Assembly (NCBI RefSeq): GCF_900105765.1
Contig: NZ_FNTX01000002.1
Location: 2,480,001-2,544,000, forward strand
Direction: 5' to 3'
Source of the DNA: Ruania alba
Lineage (GTDB): Bacteria; Actinomycetota; Actinomycetes; Actinomycetales; Beutenbergiaceae
Length of the DNA stretch: 64,000 nucleotides
Part shown: positions 47,800-59,237 of the stretch, one piece after another
Layout: each line of letters begins with the position of its first letter
How positions within the stretch are numbered: position 1 is the stretch's first letter
Made by a program: the position numbers and the translations under genes
The notes under the pieces: model-generated
What the model was told of the DNA's origin: nothing
The model's input: only the letters and a program-made list of their open reading frames with translations
Database searches by the model: none

Positions 47800-49662
47800 A
47801 TGAGTCGTCCGCTGCGTTCGCGCACGTCCACCCACGGCCGCAACATGGCCGGTGCGCGCGCCCTCTGGCGTGCGACCGGGATGGGATCGGGAGACTTCGG
47901 TAAACCGATCGTCGCGATCGCGAACTCCTACACCCAGTTCGTGCCCGGGCACGTGCACCTCAAGGACATGGGCGACCTGGTCGCCTCCGCTGTGGAGGAG
48001 GCGGGGGGAGTGGCCAAGGAGTTCAACACGATCGCCGTCGACGACGGCATCGCCATGGGGCACGGCGGCATGCTCTACTCGCTGCCCAGTCGCGACCTGA
48101 TCGCCGACTCGGTGGAGTACATGGTCAACGCGCACTGTGCGGACGCCTTGGTCTGTATCTCCAACTGCGACAAGATCACCCCCGGGATGCTCAACGCGGC
48201 GCTGCGGCTGAACATCCCGGTCGTCTTCGTCTCCGGTGGCCCGATGGAGGCAGGCAAGGCGATCGTGGCCGACGGCGTCGCGAAGACCAACCTGAACTTG
48301 ATCAATGCGATCAACTACTCCGCTGACGAGAACGTCTCCGACGAGGCACTGGCCCAGGTGGAGGAGAACGCCTGCCCGACGTGCGGGTCCTGCTCGGGGA
48401 TGTTCACCGCCAATTCGATGAACTGCCTCACTGAGGCGCTCGGGCTGTCCCTGCCGGGGAACGGGTCCACCCTGGCCACGCACGCCGCACGCAAGGAGCT
48501 CTTCCTCGATGCGGGGCGTACCGTCGTCGAGCTGGCGAAGCGGTACTACGACGACGAAGACGACTCGGCTGCTCCTCGCTCCATCGCCACCAAGGCCGCG
48601 TTCCGCAATGCGATGGCGCTCGATGTGGCGATGGGCGGGTCCACCAACACGGTGCTGCACGTGCTCGCCGCCGCCCAGGAGGGCGAGATCGACTTCGGGT
48701 TGAGTGACATCGAGGACATCAGTCGCAACGTGCCGTGCCTGTCCAAGGTGGCACCGAACCACCCGAACTATCACATGGAGGACGTGCACCGCGCCGGCGG
48801 CATCCCCGCGCTGCTCGGTGAGTTGGACCGTGCCGGCCTGCTGGAGCGGGACGTGACCAGCGTGCACACACCCACGTTGCAGAAGTGGCTCTCCGACTGG
48901 GACATCCGCAGCGGGAGTGCCACCGACGAGGCGATCGAGCTCTTTCATGCCGCACCGGGCGGGGTGCGCACCACGCAGGCGTTCTCCACCTCCAACCGGT
49001 GGGAGTCGCTGGACACCGACGGCGCCGACGGCTGCATCCGCGACCTCGAGCACGCCTACACCGTCGAGGGTGGACTCGCCGTGCTGCGCGGCAACTTGGC
49101 CGAGGACGGCGCCGTGTTCAAGACCGCGGGCGTGGACCCGGACGTGTTCCACTTCGTCGGGAAGGCGCTCGTGTGCGAGTCCCAGGACGATGCCGTGGAG
49201 AAGATCCTCACCAAGCAGGTCGAGCCCGGGCACGTGGTCGTGGTGCGCTATGAGGGGCCGGCCGGGGGGCCGGGCATGCAGGAGATGCTCTACCCGACGT
49301 CGTTCATCAAGGGCCGCGGGCTGGGCAAGGTGTGCGCGCTGATCACCGACGGCCGTTTCTCCGGCGGGTCCAGCGGCATCTCGGTGGGGCACATCTCCCC
49401 GGAGGCCGCCGCCGGTGGGTTGATCGGGCTGGTGGAGGACGGTGACGAGATCGAGATCGATGTCGATTCTCGCTCGATCCGGCTGAACGTGCCCGATCAG
49501 GTGCTCGCCGACCGTCGCGCCAAGATGGAGGCGTCGGAGCACCCGTGGCAGCCCGTGGATCGGGACCGGTACGTTTCCCCCGCGCTGCGCGCCTACGCGG
49601 CGATGGCCACCTCGGCCGACCGGGGTGCCGTGCGGGACCTGTCGCTGATCCGTCGCGTCTGA
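47800..49662 (+). CDS. ilvD: dihydroxy-acid dehydratase, E. coli type
   Basis: A 620-residue iron-sulfur dehydratase converting 2,3-dihydroxy-isovalerate or -methylvalerate to the 2-keto acids for valine and isoleucine. It matches the E. coli-type enzyme closely in reading: [52 protein letters not shown] and [18 protein letters not shown]. The three cluster cysteines are present. A GAAGGAG box precedes the ATG by 8 bases; a much longer frame upstream overlaps the divergent hydrolase and is not used. A second, different ilvD follows 28 bases later. Confidence 0.94.
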   Translation: MSRPLRSRTSTHGRNMAGARALWRATGMGSGDFGKPIVAIANSYTQFVPGHVHLKDMGDLVASAVEEAGGVAKEFNTIAVDDGIAMGHGGMLYSLPSRDLIADSVEYMVNAHCADALVCISNCDKITPGMLNAALRLNIPVVFVSGGPMEAGKAIVADGVAKTNLNLINAINYSADENVSDEALAQVEENACPTCGSCSGMFTANSMNCLTEALGLSLPGNGSTLATHAARKELFLDAGRTVVELAKRYYDDEDDSAAPRSIATKAAFRNAMALDVAMGGSTNTVLHVLAAAQEGEIDFGLSDIEDISRNVPCLSKVAPNHPNYHMEDVHRAGGIPALLGELDRAGLLERDVTSVHTPTLQKWLSDWDIRSGSATDEAIELFHAAPGGVRTTQAFSTSNRWESLDTDGADGCIRDLEHAYTVEGGLAVLRGNLAEDGAVFKTAGVDPDVFHFVGKALVCESQDDAVEKILTKQVEPGHVVVVRYEGPAGGPGMQEMLYPTSFIKGRGLGKVCALITDGRFSGGSSGISVGHISPEAAAGGLIGLVEDGDEIEIDVDSRSIRLNVPDQVLADRRAKMEASEHPWQPVDRDRYVSPALRAYAAMATSADRGAVRDLSLIRRV

Positions 49663-49690
49663 CGTCGGCGCAGCGTTCTAGAGTGAGGGG

Positions 49691-51409
49691 ATGAGCGACA
49701 CCTCGGACACAGCAGGATCCCCGGACATCAAGCCCCGCAGCCGCGTCGTCACCGACGGGCTGTCCGCGACCGCCTCCCGCGGGATGCTGCGCGCCGTGGG
49801 GATGGGCGACGAGGACTGGGTCAAGCCGCAGATCGGCATCGCCAGTTCCTGGAACGAGATCACCCCGTGCAATCTGTCCCTGGACCGGCTCGCCCAGGGT
49901 GCGAAGGAGGGCGTGCACGCCGGCGGTGGCTACCCGCTGCAGTTCGGCACGATCTCCGTCTCGGACGGGATCTCGATGGGACATGAGGGGATGCACTTCT
50001 CCCTCGTCTCGCGCGAGGTGATCGCCGACAGCGTCGAGACGGTGATGATGGCCGAACGGCTGGACGGATCGGTGTTGCTGGCCGGCTGTGACAAGTCCCT
50101 GCCCGGGATGCTGATGGCCGCTGCACGTCTCGACCTCGCGAGCGTCTTCCTCTACGGGGGTTCGATCATGCCCGGCTGGGTGAAGCTCTCCGACGGCACG
50201 GAGAAGGACGTCACCCTGATCGACGCCTTCGAGGCGGTCGGGGCGTGTCAGCGGGGACGGATGTCCACCGAAGACGTCGACCGCATCGAACGGGCGATCT
50301 GCCCGGGCGAGGGTGCCTGTGGCGGGATGTACACGGCGAACACCATGGCCTCGGTGGCCGAAGCGATGGGGATGTCACTGCCCGGCTCGGCCGCACCGCC
50401 GTCGGCAGATCGGCGCCGCGACAACTTCGCCCACCGCTCCGGCGAAGCGGTCGTGGAGATGCTGCGCCGGGGGATCACCGCCCGCGACATCATGACCAAG
50501 GAGGCGTTCGAGAACGCCATCGCTGTGGTGATGGCCTTCGGTGGTTCGACCAACGCCGTCCTGCACCTGCTCGCGATCGCCAACGAGGCCGAGGTGGAGC
50601 TCACCCTCGACGACTTCGACCGCGTCGCCTCCAAGGTGCCGCACCTGGGCGACCTGAAGCCGTTCGGCCGGTACGTGATGAACGACGTCGACCGCATCGG
50701 CGGAGTGCCGGTGATCATGAAGGCGCTGCTGGACGCCGGCCTGCTGCACGGGGACTGCCTGACCGTGTCGGGTCGCACGGTGAGTGAGAACTTGGCGAAC
50801 CTTGCTCCGCCAGACCCGGACGGCAAGATTCTGCGGGCCATGGACAACCCGATCCATCCCACCGGGGGCATCACGATCCTGCACGGCTCGCTCGCCCCGG
50901 AGGGAGCGGTGGTCAAGTCCGCTGGCTTCGACGAATCCGTCTTCGAGGGGACCGCGCGGGTGTTCGAACGGGAGCAGGCCGCGCTCGCTGCCCTGGAGGA
51001 TGGCACCATCACAGATGGGGACGTCGTCGTGATCCGCCACGAAGGCCCCAAGGGCGGTCCCGGGATGCGGGAGATGCTCGCCATCACCGGTGCCATCAAG
51101 GGCGCCGGGCTGGGCAAGTCGGTGCTGCTGCTCACCGACGGACGGTTCTCGGGCGGCACGACCGGCCTGTGTGTGGGGCACGTGGCCCCTGAGGCCGTCG
51201 ACGGCGGACCGGTCGCCTTCGTGCGCGACGGTGACCTGATCCGTCTGGACGTGGCGAACAAGACCCTGGATCTACTGGTCGAGGACTCCGAGCTCGCCAG
51301 GCGCCGGGACGGGGGTGTGGCCGAGGTGCCGCACGGGTTCACCCGCGGGGTGCTCGCCAAGTACTCCACGCTCGTGCAGTCGGCGTCGGTGGGGGCGGTC
51401 CTGGGGTGA
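49691..51409 (+). CDS. ilvD: dihydroxy-acid dehydratase, mycobacterial/[2Fe-2S] type
   Basis: A 572-residue IlvD/Edd enzyme of a different branch from the gene before it. Cluster cysteines are in [10 protein letters not shown] (about 57), [11 protein letters not shown] (about 125) and [14 protein letters not shown] (about 197), the spacing of the [2Fe-2S] enzymes of mycobacteria. LSDGRFSGG-type [13 protein letters not shown] is near the end. It could duplicate the ilvD function under oxidative or iron-limited conditions, or act on sugar acids. A likely -10 box precedes ATG 49691. Confidence 0.92.
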   Translation: MSDTSDTAGSPDIKPRSRVVTDGLSATASRGMLRAVGMGDEDWVKPQIGIASSWNEITPCNLSLDRLAQGAKEGVHAGGGYPLQFGTISVSDGISMGHEGMHFSLVSREVIADSVETVMMAERLDGSVLLAGCDKSLPGMLMAAARLDLASVFLYGGSIMPGWVKLSDGTEKDVTLIDAFEAVGACQRGRMSTEDVDRIERAICPGEGACGGMYTANTMASVAEAMGMSLPGSAAPPSADRRRDNFAHRSGEAVVEMLRRGITARDIMTKEAFENAIAVVMAFGGSTNAVLHLLAIANEAEVELTLDDFDRVASKVPHLGDLKPFGRYVMNDVDRIGGVPVIMKALLDAGLLHGDCLTVSGRTVSENLANLAPPDPDGKILRAMDNPIHPTGGITILHGSLAPEGAVVKSAGFDESVFEGTARVFEREQAALAALEDGTITDGDVVVIRHEGPKGGPGMREMLAITGAIKGAGLGKSVLLLTDGRFSGGTTGLCVGHVAPEAVDGGPVAFVRDGDLIRLDVANKTLDLLVEDSELARRRDGGVAEVPHGFTRGVLAKYSTLVQSASVGAVLG

Positions 51410-51813
51410 CCGAGGTCGACGCGGTGGCGCTGACCGCGACCGGGTTACTGGTCGTCGCGACGGGCCTGCTTCTCGTGGTGCTCGCGCGACGGGCCGCGCA
51501 CGGGCGGATCCGGCGCAATCCGATCGCCGGTATCCGCACCGCGGCCACTATGGCTTCGGACGAGGCGTGGCTGGCTGCGCATCGGGCAGGAGAGTCGCTC
51601 ACCGCACTCGGTGGGTGGGTCTTCGTGGCGACCGGAGCGGTCACGACGGCGGGGACCCGGCTGGGTGCTGCTGAGGTTGCGTGGCCGGCGGCGGTGCTTA
51701 TCGGTGGAGTGCTCCTGGCACTCTGCGCAGTCGTCGCAGGCGGCATCCGCGGGCATCGCGCCGCCCGCGCGATGGAGGGGATCAACTCACCAGGCGGTGG
51801 TGAGCCCGGGTAG
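51406..51813 (+). CDS. SdpI-family membrane protein
   Basis: A 135-residue protein with three membrane segments (about 5-28, 63-83, 93-113). The cytoplasmic loop [20 protein letters not shown] followed by WLAAHRAGE is the SdpI/YhfL signature. SdpI proteins give immunity to a toxic peptide in Bacillus; here no toxin gene is evident. The GTG start overlaps the ilvD stop by 4 bases. Confidence 0.8.
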   Translation: MTEVDAVALTATGLLVVATGLLLVVLARRAAHGRIRRNPIAGIRTAATMASDEAWLAAHRAGESLTALGGWVFVATGAVTTAGTRLGAAEVAWPAAVLIGGVLLALCAVVAGGIRGHRAARAMEGINSPGGGEPG

Positions 51814-51927
51814 TGCGTGAAACTCCGCGTCACCCGTGACCAGGGTGAGTGACTCGAGCATCGCCTGCGCGGCGAGGATCCGCTCAAGCGATGCGCGGTT
51901 GCTGGTGTCGGTGGCTGGGCGGACCAT
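51787..51927 (-). pseudogene. remnant of a VapC-type PIN-domain toxin
   Basis: Only the C-terminal end of a PIN domain can be read, 46 codons ending at 51787. ERILAAQAMLESLTLVTGDA and [12 protein letters not shown] match the last helix and strands of VapC ribonucleases. The N-terminal active-site acids are absent and no vapB lies beside it. The remnant overlaps the 3' end of the SdpI-like gene. The reading is based on a short segment. Confidence 0.5.
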
Positions 51928-51959
51928 TGAGGCCACACACCCGATCGAGAGGACCGACC

Positions 51960-52619
51960 ATGCCCACGCTGTCCGCAGAACAGGCTGCCGCTCATGACGG
52001 GCTCGAGGACTGGCGGGTCATTCAGACCTCCCTGTACACCAGCTACGCAACGGGATCTTTCGCCGTCGGGGCACGGTTGGTGGGGCGGATCGCGCAGATC
52101 GCCGACGAGCTCAACCACCACCCGGACGTCACGTTGCGATACCCGACCGTGCTCGTCACCACCACGTCACACGACGTTGGCGGGCTCACCGAACGGGACA
52201 TCACGCTGGCACGGCGCATCAGCGAACTCGCCCGCGCCGAGGGTGTGGATGCGGATCCCACTGGGTGCAGCGCATTGGAGATCGCGATCGACGCACTCGA
52301 TCGTGACGCTGTCCTGCCGTTCTGGCGAGCGGTGCTCGGGTACAGCAGCGACCCCGACGACCCCGGAATGCTGAGTGATCCGCAAGGGCGACACGCCGAC
52401 GTGTGGTTCCAGCAGATGGATGCACCGCGCCCGCAGCGCAACCGCATTCACATCGACGTGTGCGTGCCGAAAGACGTTGCCGAGGAGCGAGTTCAGGCCG
52501 CCCTCGATGCGGGTGGGGTGCTGGTCTCGGACTCCCGGGCACCGTCGTTCTGGGTGCTGGCCGACGCTGAGGGCAACGAGGCATGCGTGTGCACGTCCTT
52601 CGGTCGGGTGCGCGACTGA
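51960..52619 (+). CDS. pterin-4a-carbinolamine dehydratase fused to a glyoxalase-like domain
   Basis: A 219-residue fusion. Residues 1-95 match pterin carbinolamine dehydratase (LVGRIAQIADELNHHPDV, with the catalytic-type histidines in NHHPD; TTTSHDVGGLTERD). Residues about 105-217 form a glyoxalase/VOC-like domain (FWRAVLGYSSDPDD, PQRNRIHIDVCVP, FWVLADAEGNEACVC). The fusion occurs in actinobacteria but its substrate is not known. It precedes the ilvB leader. Confidence 0.82.
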   Translation: MPTLSAEQAAAHDGLEDWRVIQTSLYTSYATGSFAVGARLVGRIAQIADELNHHPDVTLRYPTVLVTTTSHDVGGLTERDITLARRISELARAEGVDADPTGCSALEIAIDALDRDAVLPFWRAVLGYSSDPDDPGMLSDPQGRHADVWFQQMDAPRPQRNRIHIDVCVPKDVAEERVQAALDAGGVLVSDSRAPSFWVLADAEGNEACVCTSFGRVRD

Positions 52620-52699
52620 TACGCCCATCCGGCAGACGACCACAGGCGTGTCAAAATGTGGTCCCATTGACCAATATATGAGATGATGTGCGGGAGAAT

Positions 52700-52729
52700 G
52701 TGACGATGGGGCTTTCCGCGGTCTAGGAT
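52700..52729 (+). promoter_or_regulatory. ilvB leader promoter
   Basis: GTGACG (52700-52705) and TAGGAT (52724-52729) are separated by 18 bases. Transcription would begin about 7 bases after TAGGAT, at or near the A of the leader peptide ATG at 52736, giving a leaderless leader transcript. Confidence 0.6.
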
Positions 52730-52735
52730 CAAGGC

Positions 52736-52792
52736 ATGTTCACGCAGACGATCGTCGTCGTACTTGCCGGGCGCGCTCACGCGACCGTCTGA
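52736..52792 (+). CDS. ilvB attenuator leader peptide
   Basis: An 18-codon frame encoding MFTQTIVVVLAGRAHATV. The run Ile-Val-Val-Val-Leu reads the supply of all three branched-chain amino acids. Stalling here would free downstream pairing: GCGCGCTCA (52771-52779) can pair with 52810-52818, and ATCGTCG (52751-52757) with 52797-52803, changing access to the terminator at 52820. The layout matches known ilvBN attenuators in actinobacteria. Confidence 0.85.
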   Translation: MFTQTIVVVLAGRAHATV

Positions 52793-52819
52793 ATTCCGAC
52801 GATCCCCGCTGAGCGCGCA

Positions 52820-52859
52820 CCCCTCGACACCCGGTGGCCGGGCCGAGGGGTTTTTGTTT
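52820..52859 (+). terminator. attenuator terminator of the ilvBNC operon
   Basis: CCCCTCG (52820-52826) pairs with CGAGGGG (52844-52850), with an inner CCCGG/CCGGG stem, followed directly by TTTTTGTTT. It lies 28 bases after the leader peptide stop and 38 bases before ilvB, the expected position for ribosome-mediated attenuation. Confidence 0.88.
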
Positions 52860-52897
52860 GCCCACACCAGATGACCCCGCAGATCGCAGGAGGAGCG

Positions 52898-54733
52898 ATG
52901 GCCAACGTGCCACATCCCACGCCGCCGCGACCGCAACCGCCGAAGCCGGCACTTGCCCCGGCCGACGCCGCAGCGGCGACAGGTGAGCCCATGACCGGTG
53001 CCGCATCGGTCGTCCGCTCTCTTGAGGCCGTCGGGGTAGAGACGGTATTCGGTATCCCGGGCGGGGCGATCCTTCCGGTCTACGATCCGCTGTTCGACTC
53101 CAGCCTCCGGCACATCCTGGTGCGGCACGAACAGGGGGCCGGCCACGCCGCCGCCGGATACGCCGCCTCCACCGGCAAAGTGGGCGTTTGTATGGCGACG
53201 TCCGGGCCTGGCGCGACGAACCTCGTGACCCCGCTGGCTGACGCGAACATGGACTCGGTTCCGATGGTCGCGATCACCGGTCAGGTGGCCGAGTCGCTGA
53301 TCGGTACCGACGGCTTCCAGGAGGCGGACATCGTCGGCATCACGATGCCGATCACGAAGCACTCGTTCCTCATCACCGATCCGGCGGAGATCCCGGCCCG
53401 GATCGCCGAGGCGTTCCACATCGCCAGCACTGGCCGTCCTGGCCCCGTGCTGGTGGACATCGCCAAGAGTGCCATGCAGGCCGAGACCACGTTCACCTGG
53501 CCGCCGGCGCACCTGGACATCCCCGGGTACCGGCCGATCACGAAACCGCACATCAAGCAGATCAAGGAAGCTGCCCGGCTGCTGGCCACGGCGCGTCGCC
53601 CGGTGCTGTACGTGGGGGGCGGGGCCATTCGTGCCCAGGCTTCCGAGGACCTGCTGAACCTCACCAACCTCTCCGGTGCCCCCGCCGTCACCACACTGAT
53701 GGCCCGTGGTGCACTGCCCGATGACCACCCCCAGCACCTCGGGATGCCCGGGATGCACGGCACGGTGGCCGCGGTGGCGGCGCTGCAGAAGGCCGATCTG
53801 GTGGTGGCTCTGGGGGCTCGCTTCGACGATCGGGTGACTGGTCGGTTGGACAGCTTCGCCCCCGGTGCCACGGTGGTGCACGCCGACATCGATCCTGCGG
53901 AGATTTCCAAGAATCGCTTCGCGGACGTGCCGATCGTCGGTGACCTCAAGGACGTGCTGGCGGACCTGATCGCCGAGCTGGAGCGAGAGCAGGCCCAGCA
54001 CGGCAAGCCGGACCTGGCCGCGTGGTGGTCCACGCTGGACCACCTGCGGGAGACCTACTCGCTCGGCTGGACGCCCACCGAGGATGGTCTGCTCGCCCCG
54101 CAGCACGTGATCTCCCGGCTCGGCGAGATCTCCGGACCGGACACCGTGTACACCGCCGGCGTGGGCCAGCACCAGATGTGGGCAGCCCAGTTTATCCGGT
54201 ATCAGAAGCCGCGGAACTGGCTGAACTCCGGCGGGCTGGGCACGATGGGCTACTCGGTGCCGGCCGCGATGGGGGCCAAGGTCGCCCGTCCGGATGACAC
54301 CGTGTGGGCGATCGACGGCGATGGCTGCTTCCAGATGACGAACCAGGAGCTCGCGACCTGCGCGCTCGAGGGCATTCCCATCAAGGTCGCCATCATCAAC
54401 AATTCCTCGCTCGGCATGGTGCGCCAGTGGCAGACGCTGTTCTACGAGTCGCGCTACTCGAACACGGATCTGAACACCGGTCACGAGACCGTGCGGATCC
54501 CGGACTTCGTCAAGCTCGCTGAGGCCTACGGGTGTGCCGGGCTGCGGTGCGACAAGGTGGCCGACGTGGACGAGACGATTCGCCAGGCCGAGGCGATCAA
54601 CGACCGACCGGTGGTTGTCGACTTCGTGGTGAGCCGGGACGCGATGGTGTGGCCGATGGTCGCTGCCGGCGTGAGCAACGACGACATCCAGTACGCCCGC
54701 GGCATCAGCCCGGACTTCGAGCGTGATGAATGA
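52898..54733 (+). CDS. ilvB: acetolactate synthase large subunit
   Basis: A 611-residue ThDP enzyme condensing pyruvate to acetolactate, or pyruvate with 2-ketobutyrate, the first common step to valine, leucine and isoleucine. Visible are the catalytic glutamate in [30 protein letters not shown], and the ThDP motif from [12 protein letters not shown] to AIINN. A proline/alanine-rich tail of about 35 residues precedes the enzyme. An AGGAGG box 4-5 bases before ATG 52898 decides the start. It is under leader-peptide attenuation and overlaps the ilvN frame. Confidence 0.95.
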   Translation: MANVPHPTPPRPQPPKPALAPADAAAATGEPMTGAASVVRSLEAVGVETVFGIPGGAILPVYDPLFDSSLRHILVRHEQGAGHAAAGYAASTGKVGVCMATSGPGATNLVTPLADANMDSVPMVAITGQVAESLIGTDGFQEADIVGITMPITKHSFLITDPAEIPARIAEAFHIASTGRPGPVLVDIAKSAMQAETTFTWPPAHLDIPGYRPITKPHIKQIKEAARLLATARRPVLYVGGGAIRAQASEDLLNLTNLSGAPAVTTLMARGALPDDHPQHLGMPGMHGTVAAVAALQKADLVVALGARFDDRVTGRLDSFAPGATVVHADIDPAEISKNRFADVPIVGDLKDVLADLIAELEREQAQHGKPDLAAWWSTLDHLRETYSLGWTPTEDGLLAPQHVISRLGEISGPDTVYTAGVGQHQMWAAQFIRYQKPRNWLNSGGLGTMGYSVPAAMGAKVARPDDTVWAIDGDGCFQMTNQELATCALEGIPIKVAIINNSSLGMVRQWQTLFYESRYSNTDLNTGHETVRIPDFVKLAEAYGCAGLRCDKVADVDETIRQAEAINDRPVVVDFVVSRDAMVWPMVAAGVSNDDIQYARGISPDFERDE

Positions 54734-54753
54734 GGATGGGTAAGGATCCAGAA

Positions 54754-56354
<1,601 letters not shown>

Positions 56355-56373
56355 CCCTCGACTGACTCACTCT

Positions 56374-56415
56374 CGGCAGTCCGACCTACCCACGCCACGG
56401 TAGGTCGGACTGCCG
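56374..56415. terminator. strong hairpin after ilvC
   Basis: Perfect 17-base arms (56374-56390 and 56399-56415) with an 8-base loop lie 19 bases after the ilvC stop. No T run follows, but the stem is strong enough to be the operon terminator. Confidence 0.7.
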
Positions 56416-56452
56416 AAGTCGTCTCAGGCGCCCTGCGGCTACGATCGGCGCT

Positions 56453-57094
56453 ATGACCGACCCTGCAGAACAGCCGGCCGAGATCGTCCCCGGGCCGGTG
56501 TCCGAGCCTGGCGAGGCCCGCGAGACGCTGATCTCCCGCGGCACCCGGGCCTCGGTGGGCACGCTCGCCCCGGTGCTGCGGCGCGCGGTGCGCATCCTGC
56601 GGTTCCCGGCCTACGCCGTCGGGCTGGTTCCGGTGCTCCCGCTGCTCGGCACGGCGGTGGTCGCCGCCACCGGTGACGGGTGGGAGCGGATCGTGCTGCT
56701 CCTGCTCGTGGCAGCAGGCGTGGCGGTGGTGGTGCTGTGGTGGATCCGGATCCACCGCTACGTCAGCGCCGTGGACGACCCGGACGCGCTCACCGCCGAA
56801 TTCGTGCAGTTGGTGGATCTGCTGGAGATGCGCGACGAGGTGCTGGACCGCCTGAAGAACCTGGCGGAGAAGGGTGGTCTGCGGTTCTTCCGGCGGCTGC
56901 GGTCGCTGTGGCGGGTGGTGACGATCCCGGACTACCTGACGGGGCGGATCGAGGACCTCGGCCGGGCGCGCTGGTTCGTCCCGCCGGCCGTGGGCACCAC
57001 CGTGCTTCGAGCGACCGCCTTGCTCTGGACGGCGATCGTCTCCTGGCTCGTGTTCCTGCTGGTGCTGGGGTTGCGCCTGTCCGGAGGCTTCTGA
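56453..57094 (+). CDS. membrane protein of unknown function
   Basis: A 213-residue protein: an acidic N-terminal tail, two hydrophobic segments (about 48-68 and 78-98), a charged central helix (EFVQLVDLLEMRDEVLDRLKN), and a C-terminal hydrophobic segment (about 180-205). ATG 56453 lies 7 bases after TACGAT, so it is probably leaderless. No known family was recognised. It converges with the next gene, 4 bases between stops. Confidence 0.75.
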   Translation: MTDPAEQPAEIVPGPVSEPGEARETLISRGTRASVGTLAPVLRRAVRILRFPAYAVGLVPVLPLLGTAVVAATGDGWERIVLLLLVAAGVAVVVLWWIRIHRYVSAVDDPDALTAEFVQLVDLLEMRDEVLDRLKNLAEKGGLRFFRRLRSLWRVVTIPDYLTGRIEDLGRARWFVPPAVGTTVLRATALLWTAIVSWLVFLLVLGLRLSGGF

Positions 57095-57098
57095 GCCG

Positions 57099-57482
57099 TT
57101 AGTGCAGGATCCGGATCTGGAACGGGTAGGAATAGACCTCGCCGCGGCTGGCTCGCACCGCGCCGATGATCGAGAAGATCAGTTGGATCAGCCCGGGGAT
57201 GAAGATCAGGAACAGCCCGAGCGGCAGCAGGATCACGGTGAAGACCATGATCCAGCCGACCACCATCGCCACCCAGACGGTGAGGTGGAAGTTGAACGAG
57301 CTGGCGGCGGCGTTGCGCACCAGCGGCCCCCGGTCGCGCCAGATCAGCCAGACGAGCAACGGGCCGGCGATCGAGACGAACCCGATGCTGACGATCATCG
57401 CGATGATGGGGGAGAGATGCGCCAGGATCGCGATGGTTCGGTCGTCGCCGCGCGCCTGCTGAGGGTAGGGCTGCTGGGTCAT
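57099..57482 (-). CDS. DUF4870 domain membrane protein
   Basis: A 127-residue protein with three to four membrane segments. AILAHLSPIIAMIVSIGFVS near the N terminus, LVRNAAASSFNFHLTVWV in the middle and the C-terminal ASRGEVYSYPFQIRIL match the DUF4870 (YvlC-like) family. Function unknown. The start at 57482 is chosen over a longer frame that would overlap the divergent ASCH gene. Confidence 0.85.
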   Translation of the reverse strand: MTQQPYPQQARGDDRTIAILAHLSPIIAMIVSIGFVSIAGPLLVWLIWRDRGPLVRNAAASSFNFHLTVWVAMVVGWIMVFTVILLPLGLFLIFIPGLIQLIFSIIGAVRASRGEVYSYPFQIRILH

Positions 57483-57543
57483 AGTTCCTCCGAGGTGTGC
57501 GGATCGCAGCCTGGTCCGAACGCCGGAGTGCGAGAATGGGCTC

Positions 57544-58038
57544 ATGGACTCCGATGAGGTAGCTGCCTTCTGGAAGCATGCCAGAGTGCGCGGGAAAGTG
57601 GCCTGGCTTGAGGCATTCATCGGCCAGCATCGGGAGAGCACCCTGCCGCCCCCGGCGTTCTCCTTCGCTCCCGAGCCCCACGTGGCTCAGGACATGGCCG
57701 AGGCGGTGCTGGACGGGCGACGGACCGCCGTCAGCACGCTCCGTTCTGAGTTTCCTTCCGATGATGACCTGCCCCGGGTCGGTGACCTCGCCATCGTGCT
57801 GGACGGGCACGAGCACCCGGTCGCGCTGATCCGCACGGTCGAGGTGCGCGTGCGGCCGTTCGCGGAGGTGGACGAGCAGCACGCCCGCGGGGAGGGTGAG
57901 GAAAGCGTGCAGGCCTGGCAACGGCGGTACTGGACGAGCCTCGGTGCGGACGAGGGGAGCGAGGTGGTGCTCGAGCGCATCGCCCTCGTCTTCCCGCAGG
58001 TGGCGGAAGCGACCGGTCAGGTGCACCAGTACACCTGA
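57544..58038 (+). CDS. ASCH domain protein
   Basis: A 164-residue protein with an ASCH fold (PUA-like, probably RNA- or nucleotide-binding). Family segments are [11 protein letters not shown] (the GxKxxTxR-type turn), [22 protein letters not shown] and [19 protein letters not shown]. Divergent from the DUF4870 gene. Specific role unknown. Confidence 0.82.
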   Translation: MDSDEVAAFWKHARVRGKVAWLEAFIGQHRESTLPPPAFSFAPEPHVAQDMAEAVLDGRRTAVSTLRSEFPSDDDLPRVGDLAIVLDGHEHPVALIRTVEVRVRPFAEVDEQHARGEGEESVQAWQRRYWTSLGADEGSEVVLERIALVFPQVAEATGQVHQYT

Positions 58039-58102
58039 CCCAGCCGCTCAACATTCGAGACTGGTTGTCCGTCAGGTGGGATCCGACGCTACGCTGCGAG
58101 GC

Positions 58103-59143
58103 ATGGCACGCACGATCAAGCTCGCAGTCGTCGGTGGAGACGGAATCGGTCCGGAGGTGACCGCCGAAGGTCTCAAGGTGCTCGATGCCGTCCTGGTCGG
58201 CACCGACGTGACCGTGGAGCGCACCGACTTCGAGCTCGGGGCCGCCCGCTGGCACGCCACCGGTGAGACCCTCACTGACGACGATCTCGCCGCGATCAGC
58301 ACCCACGACGCGATCCTGCTCGGCGCCGTCGGCGACCCGACCGTGCCCTCCGGGGTGCTGGAGCGTGGCCTGCTGCTGAAGCTGCGGTTCGCCCTGGATC
58401 ACTACGTGAACCTGCGCCCCTCCAAGCTCTTCCCGGGCGTGCCCAGCCCGTTGGCGAACCCCGGCGAGGTCGACTTCGTCGTCGTGCGTGAGGGTACCGA
58501 GGGGCCCTACGTCGGCAACGGAGGTGCGCTGCGGGTGGGCACCCCGCACGAGATCGCCACCGAGGTCAGCGTGAACACCGCGCACGGGGTGGAGCGGGTG
58601 GTGCGGGACGCCTTCGCCCGCGCCCAGGCGCGTCCGCGCAAGAAGCTCACCCTGGTGCACAAGCACAACGTGCTCGTCCACGCCGGGCACCTGTGGCGCC
58701 GTACGGTCGACGCCGTGGCGCCGGAGTTCCCCGATGTGAGCGTCGACTACCTGCACGTGGACGCGGCCACCATCTTCATGACCACGGACCCGTCCCGGTT
58801 CGACGTGATCGTCACCGACAACCTCTTCGGTGACATCATCACTGACCTGGCCGCCGCGATCACCGGTGGCATCGGGCTGGCCGCCTCCGGCAACGTGAAC
58901 CCGGACAAGACCTTCCCCTCGATGTTCGAGCCGGTGCACGGCTCCGCCCCGGACATCGCCGGCCAGCAGAAGGCCGACCCGACTGCGGCGGTCCTGTCGG
59001 TGGGGCTGCTACTGGATCACCTGGGCCTCACCGAGCAGGCCCAGCGGATCGAGGCGGCCGTCGAGGCGGACATTGCTGAGCGCAGCGGCCCACGTTCCAC
59101 CAGCGAGATCGGCGACGCCCTCGCTGCACGAGTAGCCGGCTGA
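58103..59143 (+). CDS. leuB: 3-isopropylmalate dehydrogenase
   Basis: A 346-residue NAD-dependent enzyme oxidising and decarboxylating 3-isopropylmalate in leucine synthesis. Motifs: [16 protein letters not shown] at the N terminus, [33 protein letters not shown], the Lys in LVHKHNVL, and the metal/NAD region [19 protein letters not shown] and [15 protein letters not shown] 58103 lies about 7 bases after TACGCT. Its actinobacterial-type KxxL region lacks the long insert of proteobacterial LeuB. Confidence 0.94.
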   Translation: MARTIKLAVVGGDGIGPEVTAEGLKVLDAVLVGTDVTVERTDFELGAARWHATGETLTDDDLAAISTHDAILLGAVGDPTVPSGVLERGLLLKLRFALDHYVNLRPSKLFPGVPSPLANPGEVDFVVVREGTEGPYVGNGGALRVGTPHEIATEVSVNTAHGVERVVRDAFARAQARPRKKLTLVHKHNVLVHAGHLWRRTVDAVAPEFPDVSVDYLHVDAATIFMTTDPSRFDVIVTDNLFGDIITDLAAAITGGIGLAASGNVNPDKTFPSMFEPVHGSAPDIAGQQKADPTAAVLSVGLLLDHLGLTEQAQRIEAAVEADIAERSGPRSTSEIGDALAARVAG

Positions 59144-59237
59144 GCGGGCGCCCGGCCAGCGAGACACCGCCAGCCCCAGCGCCCGTTCCCCACCTGCCCG
59201 CGAGGGCATCGGAATCGAAGACCAGGTGGAAGGGCCC

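Noticed and set aside
47698-49542. A 614-codon antisense frame over the first ilvD
   Set aside because: Low-information His/Gly/Arg-rich product opposite a clear IlvD.
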